The translations under genes were made by a program, and so were the position numbers. A stretch of DNA of 64,000 nucleotides from Steinernema hermaphroditum (lineage: Eukaryota; Nematoda; Chromadorea; Rhabditida; Steinernematidae): the NCBI GenBank assembly GCA_030435675.1, contig CM059621.1, positions 10,540,001 to 10,604,000 on the forward strand, read 5' to 3'. Below are positions 45,001 through 57,741 of the stretch, in pieces (positions within the stretch are counted from its first letter, which is position 1; each line of letters starts with the position of its first letter). The notes beneath the pieces are model-generated. The model saw only the letters and a program-made list of their open reading frames with translations. It searched no databases and was not told where the DNA came from.

Positions 45001-48000
45001 CGCATTATCTCAAGTTTCCGCTGGAAAACACGGCCAAAACAAGTAATTTGATCGCCTTATTCACGTTTATTTACACCTCCGATTTGCCCACGGGATTGGG
45101 CCAATTATGACGTCGCCGTCGCCTAGTCTCTTCTCCGGATACGGTAGCTACACTCTCTGTTTTCGACTAAATTTATCTGTTTTGTTGCGATCGGAGCGCG
45201 AGTCGGAGATCAAGCTGTGTTGTGACTCGAAAGTACTTCGTTCTTCCTGCTCTATGAAAGATTCAAGAGATTACAAACCAAGAAGTCCACTACGAAGTAC
45301 GGTACATGCGTCACGCGGAGTGCAGAGTCTTTTACCTCGACTTGCACTTAGGCGCCATTCTCGACGAGTTCCAGCGAAAGCCGAATTTGTTTCCTCTTTC
45401 ATCACGTACAATTGGAGGAGCAGTTCTCCAGAAAGTTATAAAGGGAATGCAACAAAAGAAGGCTTAGAGAGCGTCGCCAGGCACAAAGCACAGTCCTACC
45501 GGTGACAAGAAGCTCTCTGAAGTGGACCCTCGAGGACACATCTGTTTTCGAAGCGGCATACATATAGCCTCATTTGACGGCGACGGCTGTTGGTAGGAAC
45601 ACTTCAAATTGTGCTGTATGTATTCCAGCATCCTCTTCGCCAGCCATCTTCTGAAGTCTCCTAACGTGTTGTTACACTTCCAGGGGACGCATTGCTTATC
45701 GTTTAGCCGCTTGTTGACTCAAATATAATATAGTGTTAGCCGTTCCACGTTTCCAGTGCACGGATATCGGATCAGGGAGATCAGCTGAGGAGATCTCTTC
45801 CGGGCAAGATGAATCTCATCTCGTCAGATAATCTCACCCCAAAAGCGCCTTCCGAACAGCCCTAAGTGCCAAGTTTTGTGAGCTTGGTTCAGGTGAACCT
45901 CAACCGTTCTGTGTCCACGGCCCTCTGGAGGGTCGACCTGACGGAAAGGTGATTTGCAACAAGTCTGCGCGCGAGCATTCGATGGTAAAGACCTAAAAAT
46001 ACGCTTTCGAGGTCCGGAAGGACGTCGACCTTTGCGGATTCAGCTGCGCCGTCGTCGGATTTATTCTTTCGTCAGCAAAGTGAGCCTATTTACACCGAAA
46101 GTGCACGTCGAACCGAGCATGACCTCTGGCACAAGTCACAGGGCTACCGTACCCACCGGGGCCTAATGTTTGATTCGCGAGCCCGGAGAACAAAGGAGCG
46201 CCTCGATTCCGTGCTCTTTGGGGCTATTTTTGTGGCGTTTCTTCCTCAGACGCAACTTCCGTTCCTTTGAGCCGAGATCCGAGTCGGCGGCGACCTTTCC
46301 TCTGTCGTCAGGTAATTGCGCAATTTCCGAAAAGGGGATAAGTGGTCAGCTCCACCGTATCTCGCTCATCACGTCCTCTGACGTCCGCGTAATTGGCCTC
46401 TGACACATCGAGGCCCTGCGGAATCGAGGAGGCCTCCGACGTCACCGCAATCTGCGCCAGGAAGCGCTGACTAAGCGATCACTTCTTCTTGTTTTTCTCG
46501 CCTCTTTTTCAGGCAGAATACTGCCAAGAACACAGAAGTGACGCACGAGAAGACGCCGTCGGAGGCTCGCAGAAGTGACCGCGATGTTCTCTTGGATCCA
46601 GAGCCCGAAAAAGCGGAGGAATCAAAGGTTTCTCTCCATCAGGAACAGAAGAGGTTCTCTACCGGAGAGAAGGGACCAGAAAAGAAGTCAGTGAAAGGGA
46701 TCGTTCTGTTTTGGTTCCTATGCGGAAAAAGAAGTCTACTTTTCCCCGAAAGTGACTCGACAACCCACGCTCCAATCAGCCTACAATTTTGAATTGAGCA
46801 CGTTAGCAACAATTGCGATCATTGTACTTCTTTCTTTGAAAACAACAATCGGTCAACATCACAACAGTTCAAAAGAGATCGGTCTTGTGGACCCCCGACA
46901 GAATCTGACTCGCCATTTAATCACAAGAAGCGCCCTAGATCGAGCACACTTTCATATCCACTTTTTGCCGGCTTCTCGCCGGGACCAGTTCTTTCTGGGT
47001 CACGTCGTCAACTCAGCGCCCTGCAGATAGCAGAATCCACTTCCTGCTATTCGATTTTGACACTTTTGCGGTGACGAAACCCGGCGATTAATATTAAAAG
47101 GTCATAATTGTGAGCAGAAGGACATTTCCATTATCTCAAAATAGTACGCTTTTTACAGTAGCCGTGATTAATAGGAATGTCCTTTAAACTTCTGGGAACA
47201 GAAGCTCTAGTCTATCTCCACAGGGTTACTGTAGCTGCCTACGTAGCAGGATAAGTTGTTTTTGTATTGGACAAGGAAGTGGAGGCAGAAAAACAACGAT
47301 GATGCATGCCTGTTTGCGCCCCGACTTTTGGTTTTCGGTGCTAATTAGCCTCCGAGAGGATTCGTCTGACTCACGGAAATGGGAGAAATAGGAAATGCGG
47401 CCTCTGAAGGGTCATATGCCGAGGAATCCGACGCCAGAACAGACATATTGCTACCGTACCTCCGTCTTTGAAGAGGCTCCACTTCTCCAGAAGGAAGGGT
47501 TAGCCTTCCGAAGTGACTTTTGGTCGCCAAATTGGATCGTTTGTTTTGATCGTGGAGACGAGGAAGACAAACAAGACGACAGCGAAAACGCGCATTTGCG
47601 AGTTAATTGCTGAATTCCAAATCAGTCGTTGATTGTGCTCTAATTGGATTCATTACCATAGTTAAAAAGTGTGCACAGAGAGTCTTCTTCTTGCTGCGTT
47701 TGTAGGCGACATGGCCGGAGGCTTCACTATAGGGAATCGGATACATCTAGAACAAAGAGAACTTGGAACAAAGGCGTAAAGGAACTAAGTTTAAGTTCGC
47801 CTAAATCTCATAACCATCGGTATCGTGCTCTTGAACTCGATGGGATGCAAAAGATGCGGACATCACAGCTGAACCTTTGGTTTTTAACGGCGATGGTATA
47901 CTTCAATCATAAATAATGCCTCACGGCACAAACTGTTAGATGAAAAAATAAAAACACACTTCGCTTTTTAAGCGAAACGACACTTTGTGTGAAAAAACAG

Positions 48001-51000
48001 GTAGAAGGTAGAAATTTAGGTCTATTTGAACCTTAACTACAAGAAATCTTCGATTTTTGTTCTTCACTTTAAAAGACATAAAAGAGGGTTTAATGGTGAA
48101 CCTTCGGGACAACACTTTGGGTTTTGTGGCACTCTTAGAGTTACAGAGATGATGACCAGAGCGTTTGGATGAAAATGCTTTTTTTAGAAAACTAAACTGT
48201 ATCATAACAAAGTAAACTCTAGTACACGAATCGTCGAGAGGGTAAACAGTGTTGCCATGGCAAGCCTTCTCGGAAGCAATTCGTTGTTTACTCGGCATGG
48301 GCGTTTTGTCGGCAGAAATCTGAGGGAATGGCCACACTGAGGTCAGAAAGGGTGCGGGAGAGGAAGATCTGGAGTGTAACACGAGTTCAAGAACCGAAAA
48401 CCGGATGCTGAGCGAAGTTCGATGTTCGAGATTCTTCGATTCTACTCATTATAATTTGTAAACACCGAAACAAATAGGCGTTTTCGACGCATTTATTTGC
48501 CTTTTAACGATATAAACTTCGGTTTTCACTTGGAGAGAACCAGATCGTGACATCAGAGAATCACTCCGCCGACAGGTCCATCGGAATCTAAATAAAGGAC
48601 TCCACGATTCAGATCTCGTTTTTCGCCACCACGGCCATAAACAACCACCTGTTCACAGTCTTCACTGCAAGATATCCGAGAGTTGATGGGGAGCCTCGCC
48701 GACGAGAGATCAGTTTCTAGTCGGTCCACCCATCGATCCACTTTTTGGATCGTTTCCTCCGACGCCAGAGGTCGCCGAATCGCTCGACGAGGGGAACAGG
48801 ATCACCCCCCGGAGGCCCCGTTCCTTCTGGATTCCTCGGATTCTCAGAAACTTTCCTTTTCGCGCACCCCTGAGCCGATGACTTTCCTCTCAAGGACGTC
48901 TCCCCGCTCCGTTTCGCGCCACTCGAAATCGATTTCGCGTGATCCCTTTTGTCGCCGAGTCGTCGACGTCCACTCCGATCCCTTGGGGCGATTCCCCGCC
49001 CCTCCTTGCAGCGCCCGAAATCCCACGGGAGAGGCGCCCCTAAATTGACCTCGTGATGTCCTCAGATTCCTCGATTGGCCGCGATTTCACTCGACCGGCG
49101 GCAATTTGTGGACCCTCGGCTTCCTCTCCCCGACTGTTTGCGCTCTGTACGACCACGGGCCACTTGGCGCGCCAATCGGTTTCTCGTGCACCGCTTCTCG
49201 ACTGTCAGCTGCGGATCGATTACGCCTTTTAAGACGTTGTGGGGCGATCGAAAAAGCGTTCTCTGGCGCTCTACAGTTCCGCTCTTGACGTTCCGGCTCG
49301 TGAGCGATATTGTGTCTTGCGTGTGCTCTGTTGTGGCGCTGGCGCGGCGGCAGTTTTTAAAGCCTGAAGGCAACAAGTTGACCTTCCCGAGGCCGCCTAT
49401 GTGTTACACAAGTCCTCTTCCGATTTGTGTTGTGGCGACCTAAACATGTGGCGGTTCGACCTGAAAAACGTCATTTCGACTCGTGTTTGAACGCGTCTTC
49501 GGCCACATGTGTCATAGATTTGGTCCAAGATCGATGGCGATCACCCCCTTGGGCAAACCTAAAATTTGTCAGAAGCTTTTTTTATGTCCTTCTGGCCTTT
49601 CCTCTGGGGTTCCTCTACCCGCTCGCTTCAGAAATCGTCTCCAGCGACGTCATCCAGATGTGTTTGTCGAGGCGCCTTCGATTAATTGCGGCGATCGCCC
49701 CTTCCTCCGGACGCCGGAGTTCGGCGAATTCAAACTAAAAAGATCGCGCTGTTTGCCCGCGGCTCTCTTCATTATGCGCACTCCGAACGGCATTTCATGG
49801 CGGCGAAGAGGACGCGTCGCAACAGAATTTCATCGATCTGTGGAGCCTAAAACGCCGTTTCGACGGCCGAAGTGTTACACGCCGTCCGTCCTGTGGCTCC
49901 GGCGTTAGGCCTGTCCGACCCCCGGAGGTCCACCCGATCGGACAGGGCCAGCGCTGTTTGTTTTTCCTGTCCACGGCGATAAGGACGTCGCCAATCCGGG
50001 CGATCGGAGTCCTCTGTTGACGGCTCCTTCCTTATCTCCGATCCCTCGGTACCGTATTCCCGTATTTTGTAGTTGTCTGGAGGTAAAAGCCGGTGCTGAG
50101 CGGAGTCCCTTCGAACCCCAGGGTATTTTTAGAACGAACTCTGGTGCGAATGCAAATTATGGCTAACCGTCGGCGACGGGGCGATCACCGCGTGGATTCG
50201 TGTCACCTCGACGACTCCGAATCGGCGATCACGGGCGCTTATCGCCCCTTTTCGCCCATCTTCCTCTGTGTCGACCGATCACAACATCGATTAGGACTTG
50301 TCACGTGTTTACCCATAGAAGTAGACTCTACTCCCTTCAAGAAGGTCGCCAAAACAGATAGCTTCCCAAGGCTTCTCCCCAGTAAGGCTTTAGGGGAGGG
50401 GACGGCTTCCCGGCCTCCAGTTCATCGTCCTTCCTCTGTACAGCTGCTCGTGTCGCTTAAATATAGTGCGCACTCGTAAAACGAGTCGCGTTTCAGGCGT
50501 TAAGTCCTTTCATCCATTATGCGCTCCATCAGAAAGAGTCCCTTTCCATTTTCTAGGCCGGAGATTTTCCAGACTACCGTACTCAATGGGAAATGTTGAA
50601 CGTTCGGCCAGCACGCGTCTTTTCCATTTCATTTCACTCACCTGACCTGAAGCGGTCGTTCCTCGCCCTGGAGCAACGGTGACCTATCGCTGCCTGAGGG
50701 CGACGCGGATTCGGCCTGAGGGGCGTTTAATTAGCGTCCGTTGGCCGTCGATTGCAAATTGGATGTGTCCGTCCAGCTGACGGGCTCCAGTCCACCTCGC
50801 GCGCTCCCTCTAAACGCACGCATTCATACGCGTCAGCCCACTCGCACTAGCCCGAAAAAAGTGGCGACGATGACTGTGCGCGAAGACGGACTGTTTCGTT
50901 ATCTTTGATTCTGGTTCCTTCGTCGTCTCCACTCAGCCGTCATCGCATGACTAATCAACTCATTTTTAGAGGCAACTTCTTTCATTTTATGAACCGTCCT

Positions 51001-51043
51001 GGCAGTCTCCACTGATTCGCCCACAGAAACCTCCCGTGAAGCG
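39022..51043. other. Twelve-kilobase region without recognisable genes
   Basis: No spliced gene, known domain, tRNA or foldback element could be read here on either strand. Open frames of 60-150 codons are common but overlap on both strands and in several phases, as expected of GC-rich non-coding DNA. Many copies of TACGGTA/TACCGTA occur (for example near 41465, 43465, 43495, 45140, 46148, 47450 and 50050). The region between the insulin-like gene and the next gene may be regulatory, or may hold genes too divergent for me to see. Confidence 0.35.
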
Positions 51044-52970
51044 ATGGACAACGACTCGCTCGCCGCTCCCCTCGGTTTGTTTTCGCGTCTCTCTCTAGTC
51101 CAGTCACGTCGCTGTCTTTAGGGGTGCCTGATGCGAAGCGCGAGATCGACGCCCCTGTGGGACCCTTTTCGGCCACGGAGCTCGCCGATGGAAGAATCCT
51201 CTGTTTCGAGGAGAAGTCGAACCGTGTTGTCTCCATCGACGTATCTGACGCTCAGAAGCGGTGCAGCTATGTCGTCGCCAAACAGTTCTCCTTCGAAAAC
51301 TACTACTGGTATGGTACTGAGCACTCTTTTCGTCATTGGCGTTGCACTTCAGGTCGCAGATTCTCTCAGTCACCAGCGACATCATCCTGTGTCTTCTCAA
51401 ACAGCACAAATCGAAGATGTTCTACCTGGTTTCGTTCCGACTAAACGACAAGAAGAAGACGGTATCCGCGATTTGCAAACGACGGACGCGAATTCGCGCC
51501 CAGGGATATCGGGTTCGTTCACGACGGTACCAGAACGAGAGTTCATTCTCCAACTGCTTTCAGGTCTCCTCACAACGAGGCGACAACGGCACCTTCTACT
51601 TTGGTTTCTGCAGTCCAACTTCTTCTTCGGACTCCAATGCCTCTTGGAGAAAGGTCTCCGACCGGAAACTCTTTCTGAACCAGATGAAGAACGACGCATT
51701 CGCCGAATCGAGCAAGCCCACTGTCATGTCGGTCTCTTCGACGGACTCTTCTTCTTCGGACTGCTCGAACTCACAACCTGATGACGAGTCCGTGACGTCG
51801 GCGACGAACTACGAGTCCGTGATCCTGCAGACGACCTGCGAAGCGAACGGGCAGATCGGCGCCAGAATACTGTCCCTAGGCAAGGAACGCCTGGAAATCG
51901 CTCTTAGGGAGAATTTGGACGAAGTGGTGAAAAGAAAGACTCCGCTTACATCGAATTACATGACTGAGTGAGCCTTTTTCCCAAGGTGTTGCGTGCTTAT
52001 GCGCTGTTCAGATTGCCCCACAGCAATCTATCGGATCCCTTCTTCTTCAAATCCCAGGCTGTGATCATCGACAGGACGGATCCTTCAATCGCATATGCAA
52101 TAAAGACTGTCGATGGTCCGGAAAACGGCATCTTCGCCGCTTTCCAAGCTAAGCTGAAGGCTATCACAGGGTAATACTCCTCTCTTCTTGGATTTTCTCT
52201 TATCTTTGCGTGTTTCAGAATGACTCCTAATTCACAGCAGATAGTGTTCCGCCAAATTAAGATTGACTGTACAGCCGGGAAGCCTTCTTCTGGAAACACC
52301 ATTTGGAGCAACGTCACCACGCACTACCGTACTGGATCGGCTTACTGTTACGTACAGGTTGGCTGATTTTCTGCTTCTAGAGAACAACAGACTATTTCAG
52401 GATAGGGAGAGTGATACGTGCAGTCTTTGGCGTTTGGAACTCGATCAATCCTCGGCTTCGGATTCTGAGAGCTGCATAAGCGCCGGCGCGAACCCTGCGA
52501 AGGAGGAGGTCAATCACCCGATCGTCGAAGTCCACTCGGACATGGAAGGCACCGATCTGAGACGAAAATCGATGTCAAAGAACTGCCGTACTCTCGTGCG
52601 AATGGACAGCGACGGTACCGTAACTCCTGAAACACACAAGCGTGTTCCTTCGACCAGTACCAGTCGCGGAAGTTCTTCGACTCACTCCACTTGTAAGTTG
52701 GTGCATCCATCTTTGTGTGTATTGCGATCGTCTTTAGACGATGAGATCTCCTTGGAACCCTATCCTCAAGAGTCAACGCCCCTGGAGAAGTTTCGATGGG
52801 TTCCCTTGGGAGAAAGCCATGACAACATCGGCGACAACATCGTGCTCCGGCTCGAGGAGTCGACTGGACTCTGCTGTGTGCGCAGCACGAGGAAGCCGTC
52901 AAACGGACGCGAGGACTCCAGGCACTGCTTCATCCTCTTCCCGAGCCAGGCACCCACGTCCGTGTGCTGA
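51044..52970 (+). CDS. Uncharacterised 537-residue protein
   Basis: I do not recognise it. Eight exons and seven introns of 42-48 nt sum to an intact 537-residue frame from ATG 51044 to the stop at 52968-52970. The N-terminal 120 residues alternate short hydrophobic strands and polar turns (LADGRILCFEEKSNRVVSID, SDIILCLLKQHKSKMFYLVS), reminiscent of beta-propeller blades or another beta-rich fold. A Ser-rich stretch (PTVMSVSSTDSSSSDCSNS) follows. A second ordered part is near FFFKSQAVIIDRTDPSIAYA and IVFRQIKIDCTAGKPSSG. The C-terminal third is Ser/Glu-rich with another ordered block (LEKFRWVPLGESHDNIGDN). There is no signal peptide or membrane helix, so it is probably cytosolic or nuclear. 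The third intron is in phase and could also be retained. Coding status is well supported, function is not. It converges on the TTLL gene. Confidence 0.7.
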
Positions 52971-53445
52971 AGACGTGACAGCCATCTCTCTCTGTCCTTC
53001 ATTCTCTATTCCTAGCTTTTTATCGGGTGTCCATCCCCTATACAGAAGAGGAGAACGGGTATGGTGACGTGTTTTCTTCGAGAGTCGTGAAGACTGGAAA
53101 ACGGCTCATGGTTGTGATACCCATGTGTGATGGGTTATGTTCCGAGTCCTATGTTCATTGTTGTATATAAGTGCGTTTTTCCAATATTTAGGGTCGTCGT
53201 TATGCATCGTTTCTTAATATGAGAATCTGAAGATTTAGCGATACAGCATTTTTTATTTCCCTTTGTGTGTTTCGCCGCAATCGGCGGGTGGTCTTTGTCC
53301 TCTAGAGGAGACAATGATGCTCTTTGTTCTGCCTCCGGGTACAGGAAGACGTCTTGTCTCACACACTTGTGATAGACTGCGTGGGATACGGTAGACATGG
53401 TCACCCTAGAAATGCTTTACTTATCCAGCTGACCGCGTGAGAGAA

Positions 53446-55895
53446 TCAGAGAGGAGGGAAGTGGATGGGCGAAGGCTTCTTGAAGGACCTGGACTGCGTC
53501 AGATTCTGGTGCTGTTGGAGGGGAGGCGGTGCCTCAGAGCGCGAGCGGAATTGTCCATGTGGCCGACGGACGTCGCGCATCCGATTCGGAAGAAGGTAGA
53601 TCTTTGTCGAGCTGGAAGACGGTTCGTCGGGGGTCGCGGAAGGCACCTACTTTTGGTTTTCGTCGGTCTCCATTTCGGTGCGTCGGAGCCGCGAGGAGCG
53701 GACACCGTACCTCCGGAGGCAGAGGTCACAGGCGACCAGCAGATTCTGAAGGCGCGTCGGACGGTCGTCGACGTGGACGTATCGGAGGTCGGAGACCACA
53801 AAGAGGAGCTGCAGGAAGCCGTGGAAGGGGAGACCTGAGTGAAGGATGAGGCCTTTAGAGGGCTCCGCCGACCTGGAGGGGAACTGTCCGAAGTGCCGGC
53901 GAAGAAGGAGCTGATTTGAGCAAAATGTTTCTCCAAACTCTCATTGGAGAGGACCCCCGTGAGGTTGCACTTCCTGAAGGCGGAGGATCCCGAGGAGATC
54001 AGGCAACATGGGTTCACCTGAAAAACGATCGGCAGCCGGAAATGGTGATCGTCGTCGACTTCTTCAGGTTCACGAACTGGAGAAAGAGGTAGACGGCGCG
54101 GTCGAGGAAAAGGAGGTGGCTGCTTACGTGACCGTACCTCCCGGGGAAGATCTGGAAGAGCGTGGGAGGAATGGGATGGAGGCGATTACCTCAGATAGAT
54201 GCGGTCTCCTGGCCTTCTGGGCGCCACTGTCATCCTGACTCCGCTTGGAGGCGCGGCTCGAGAGGGAAGAGTCAGGGCTGGCGCGGACGTTGTACTCCTC
54301 GTCGAGGAGGTCCATTACCAGCAGAAGACAGTCCTTCACCAGAGGTACTTTTATGATCTAGAGGGGTTCTGATTGGCGGTGGAGGAGGGAGGTCTGACCT
54401 CGTCGACGATCGACCGGACGGGGACTTCTTCCTCCTCGTCGACTCCTTCCGCGGAGGGGATCACGTGCTCGATGGTCAGTGAGGGCGCGGAGTTCACTTC
54501 CAGGAGGATCGGGTCTCCGCTCTTCGTCACCAGAATGTCGAAGCCCATGATCTCAAGAGGCACCTTAGTTCGGGGCAGGGCGACCGAGTTACCTGAAAGC
54601 ACTGCGGTCCCGGGGCGCCGTAGAAGTAGTGTTCGTAGTTGATCATCATCTCGGGGATCATGGCGATGACCGTCTTGATGATGATCAGCTTGATGTTGTG
54701 CCAGAGCCTTCTGGTTCGGACGCCCCTCGCGTCCATCTGGTAGAACACCGTCGAAAGGAGCCTCTTGCTGCCTGAAGAGGGCGTTTTAGGGGAGTTCCTC
54801 TGGCCTTGAGCGCACCTTTGAGCTGGTCCTTGAGGGAGTTGGTGTGGACGTAGGAGTTGTGGCCCTTGTTGAGGGAGTAGTTCGTCAGGTGGGCGTAGAG
54901 GTTCTCGAAATTCGAGGAGGTCGGCTGCGAGTACTTCTCCGTGCAGAAACGGGCCATTCCCTCTCGAGCGACGTAGATCGAGAGAGGATTGATGCTCTTG
55001 ATGACGGCGTAGACACGGAAGTCGAACTTGAGGCCATCGCCGAGGAGGAAAGGGTCGGCGACGTACTCCTGGATTAGTTGCCTCTCTGAGGTGTCCACGA
55101 GGTCCGCCGGTTTGTTGATGAGGTAGATGCCCGTGCCTTGGGCCCCTGAAAGACCTCTACAGGGATGTTCGCCCTCTCCGCCTACCGTCGTCGGGCTTCA
55201 CGATGAACCACTGCTTCTTGGAGGCGCCAACGGCGGCGCAGTGCGCCTCGAAGGCGCCGAGCTGCTCGGGGATGAACCAGCTGTTTGGGTAGAACTGGTA
55301 CTCCGAGGGGAAGAGGCGCTGCATCGACTGGAGGGCGCGCGTCAGGGCGATCTTCCGCGACAGCTCCGTCATGTCTACGCACAGGGTTCCACAGAAAGGA
55401 CCTAGAGGGACTCACTGGGGAACTTGTTGACGCGGGAGGTCGGCGCCGAGACGACACTTCGGAGGTCCTGGTAGACGACGTTGTGCCAGTAGATGTCGCA
55501 GGGGCCGTCGTCCCTCCCGTTCGGGAACTACAGTAACCTTGACACTCTCAGACGAGCGCTTCGCTCACCTCCCGCATGCCGAGACGTCTCGCGCACGCCG
55601 AAACGACCTTGGCGTTGCTCTTGGAGCGCGAGGTGTCGACGGAAACGTCGTAGGAGTGCGCCGGAAGGCTCTGGAGGGAAGGCGTCTCGGCACGGCATCG
55701 GAGGGGCTCCCGAGGCGGACTTCTAGGCTTGGGCAGGGAAAGGGAAAGCGACGTCGCGTCGTCGGTGTCCTCGGCCCTGGACACCTCCAGCATCTCCATT
55801 GGGGGCGTTGGTCGCTCGGCCTCAGGCTTCGGGTCCCCAGGCCCCGCTCCGGGGACGAGGGGCGCCACCGCACTCTTCGACTCTGAACAACCCAT
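53446..55895 (-). CDS. TTLL: Tubulin tyrosine ligase-like polyglutamylase (TTLL6/11 type)
   Basis: TTLL glutamylases add glutamate chains to tubulin tails, chiefly in cilia, axons and centrioles. Eleven exons and ten introns of 38-44 nt sum to an intact 680-residue frame from ATG 55893-55895 to TGA 53446-53448. The ATP-grasp core carries NSWFIPEQL, WFIVKPDDGAQGTGIYLI, LIQEYVADPFLLGDGLKFDF, RVYAVIKSINPLSIYVAREG, HLTNYSLNKG, GFDILV and LLEVNSAPSL. After it the helical TTLL extension (VKDCLLLVMDLLDEEYNV, LFLDRAVYLFLQFVNLKKS) supports the TTLL6/11 branch rather than the monoglutamylases. The N-terminus MGCSESKS has Gly2-Cys3 and Ser/Lys, a textbook signal for myristoylation and palmitoylation, so the enzyme may be membrane- or cilia-tethered. 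The first 120 residues and last 60 are Ser/Pro-rich and probably disordered. Confidence 0.93.
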
Positions 55896-57741
55896 TCATC
55901 GCGCTCCCGGCAGCGTTTCGCCTTTTCTGTAAGGAGCGTTTTAGTTCCGCGCCACGGAGTTCGAAGTCGAAATGACCGGAAAAAGGCCCTCTGACCGGAA
56001 ACGTGCTCCCCTGAGGGCATCGAGGGAGCAGGAGGGCGTATAGTGGGCGCGGGAAGGGTCGAAGATCCCGGACGGATCGGCGACGGCAAATTAATAAACG
56101 ACGCGCGGCGGGTGCTAGGCAACAAAAGGGGAAAACAGTGACGACACGCAACAGGCCTGCGCGCCGGATGGGCGCCTGGAGCGACCGGGGACATCGGCCC
56201 GAGAACGGCCATTTCCACGATGCCGGCGTCGATATGTTTCGCCATTTATAGCGCGCGTAAATTATTCGCGCAATTTGAAAGATTGCAGTGGAGGCCAGGG
56301 AAGTCCTTAGGAGTGCGTAGACGCTCGTCTGACGAGTGTGCTTTGGTGCCAAAGGACACGAAGAAGCCCTTCTTAGCCATCCTGCAGACGCTTCCACGGG
56401 GTCGACGATGTTTTCATCTCCGCTAAAAATAGGCGTCTCCCGAAAGAATTTCTATTTCGAGTGCAGATCTCTTCGGGAAGATGAAACACGGTGGACAAAG
56501 AAGGTCTCGGGCACCAGAAGAGCTCATCTTCGGAGTCCTTCCGAGGACGCGGCGCCACGTGACGTCGGCGCCTCGCGCGAAAGAGTGATTCAAACTTCCT
56601 CCGATGCACGGCGATTTTGCGAAGGGGACCTTTTCTTCGACTGACCCGCGTCTAGCGAAGACTTTTGCGGCGCGCTCTCCTTCTAATTAGCTTCTATTCT
56701 GGAGGGATTGGGAACGTAAACATCTGCAACATGGGGATATGAGGGAGAGAAGGCGCGGTGACGGCTCTAGAGGCGACCGTTTTCCGAAACGTTCCCTCCA
56801 AGTTGCTATGGAGAGGATCACTCCGAACACCGCGCGTCGAACTCGGCAACATGTGGAGAATAGGGTAAGGTATGCCTTGTGGATCTTAGGGGCTGAAAGG
56901 TTACAAGCAAAGGCGTGCATCTCTGATGATTAGGTGGAAACCGTTGCCAAGAACAAACGCAACGTTGTAAAAAAATGGCGCTATTTCCACGTATCCCCTG
57001 GAGGTGGATGCAGTCGTGAGTATTTCACGACTGTTAGGCCAATTCGGGGATGAACATGAAAGACAGAATCCTCGGTGGAGTAAGGAAGCCAGAACAGTGC
57101 TTAAGTACAATTTCGCGCCAGAAGAGGCAAAGTGCATATGATAGCATCACTTCACACCGGATCAAGGCGAAGGCCCCCATTTGATACTGTAGAAGATACT
57201 TTGTAGAACACAAATATTGAAATCGACCAAAGAATCAAGAATTGTATCGATAAACTTCGTTTAGAAAATGCCGGTTGTGTTTCTCTTTTTTACTCCAGTT
57301 TGCAACTTTGTTTTTCTTCTCTGGTGACAAATTCAATGATTTCGACACTTGGCCATATAGGCTGCTTTGACCGTCGTTCAGATGATCTCACAGAAACGGG
57401 CAGAGGTCACTTTCTCCTCTCGTGATGCTGCGCCTCTCTATCACTATGTAGCGCCTCTCGCCAACGTGACAAACAAGATTCCCTGGATGACGTTGACCAG
57501 GGCTCTCCGAAGAGTCAATCAGTCGCCGACTTGAGGGCTGAAAGGGATCGCCACTGACGAGGTTTCGTCGCAATCGGATTAGTCAACTGACCGCGTCCGG
57601 AAACCCGTCGATCGGACCTCGATGACCACGGCAGTCACAGTATAGTGTAGCTGTTCCGCCGCCTCCTTTTGTTTATCGGACGCGCTGATAAGCGACGAGA
57701 GGGCCACGTTCGCTGACACCGACGACGATCCACCGTCTGAG
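55896..57741. other. Divergent upstream region between TTLL and the dehydrogenase
   Basis: The two genes are transcribed away from each other. No gene is supported in the 1.8 kb between their starts. A 226-codon minus-strand frame at 55565-56245 overlaps the first TTLL exon in another phase and is Arg/Pro-rich, typical of a shadow frame. Confidence 0.45.

Noticed and set aside
55565..56245. 226-codon minus-strand frame
   Set aside because: It overlaps TTLL exon 1 in another phase and has Arg/Pro-biased composition.
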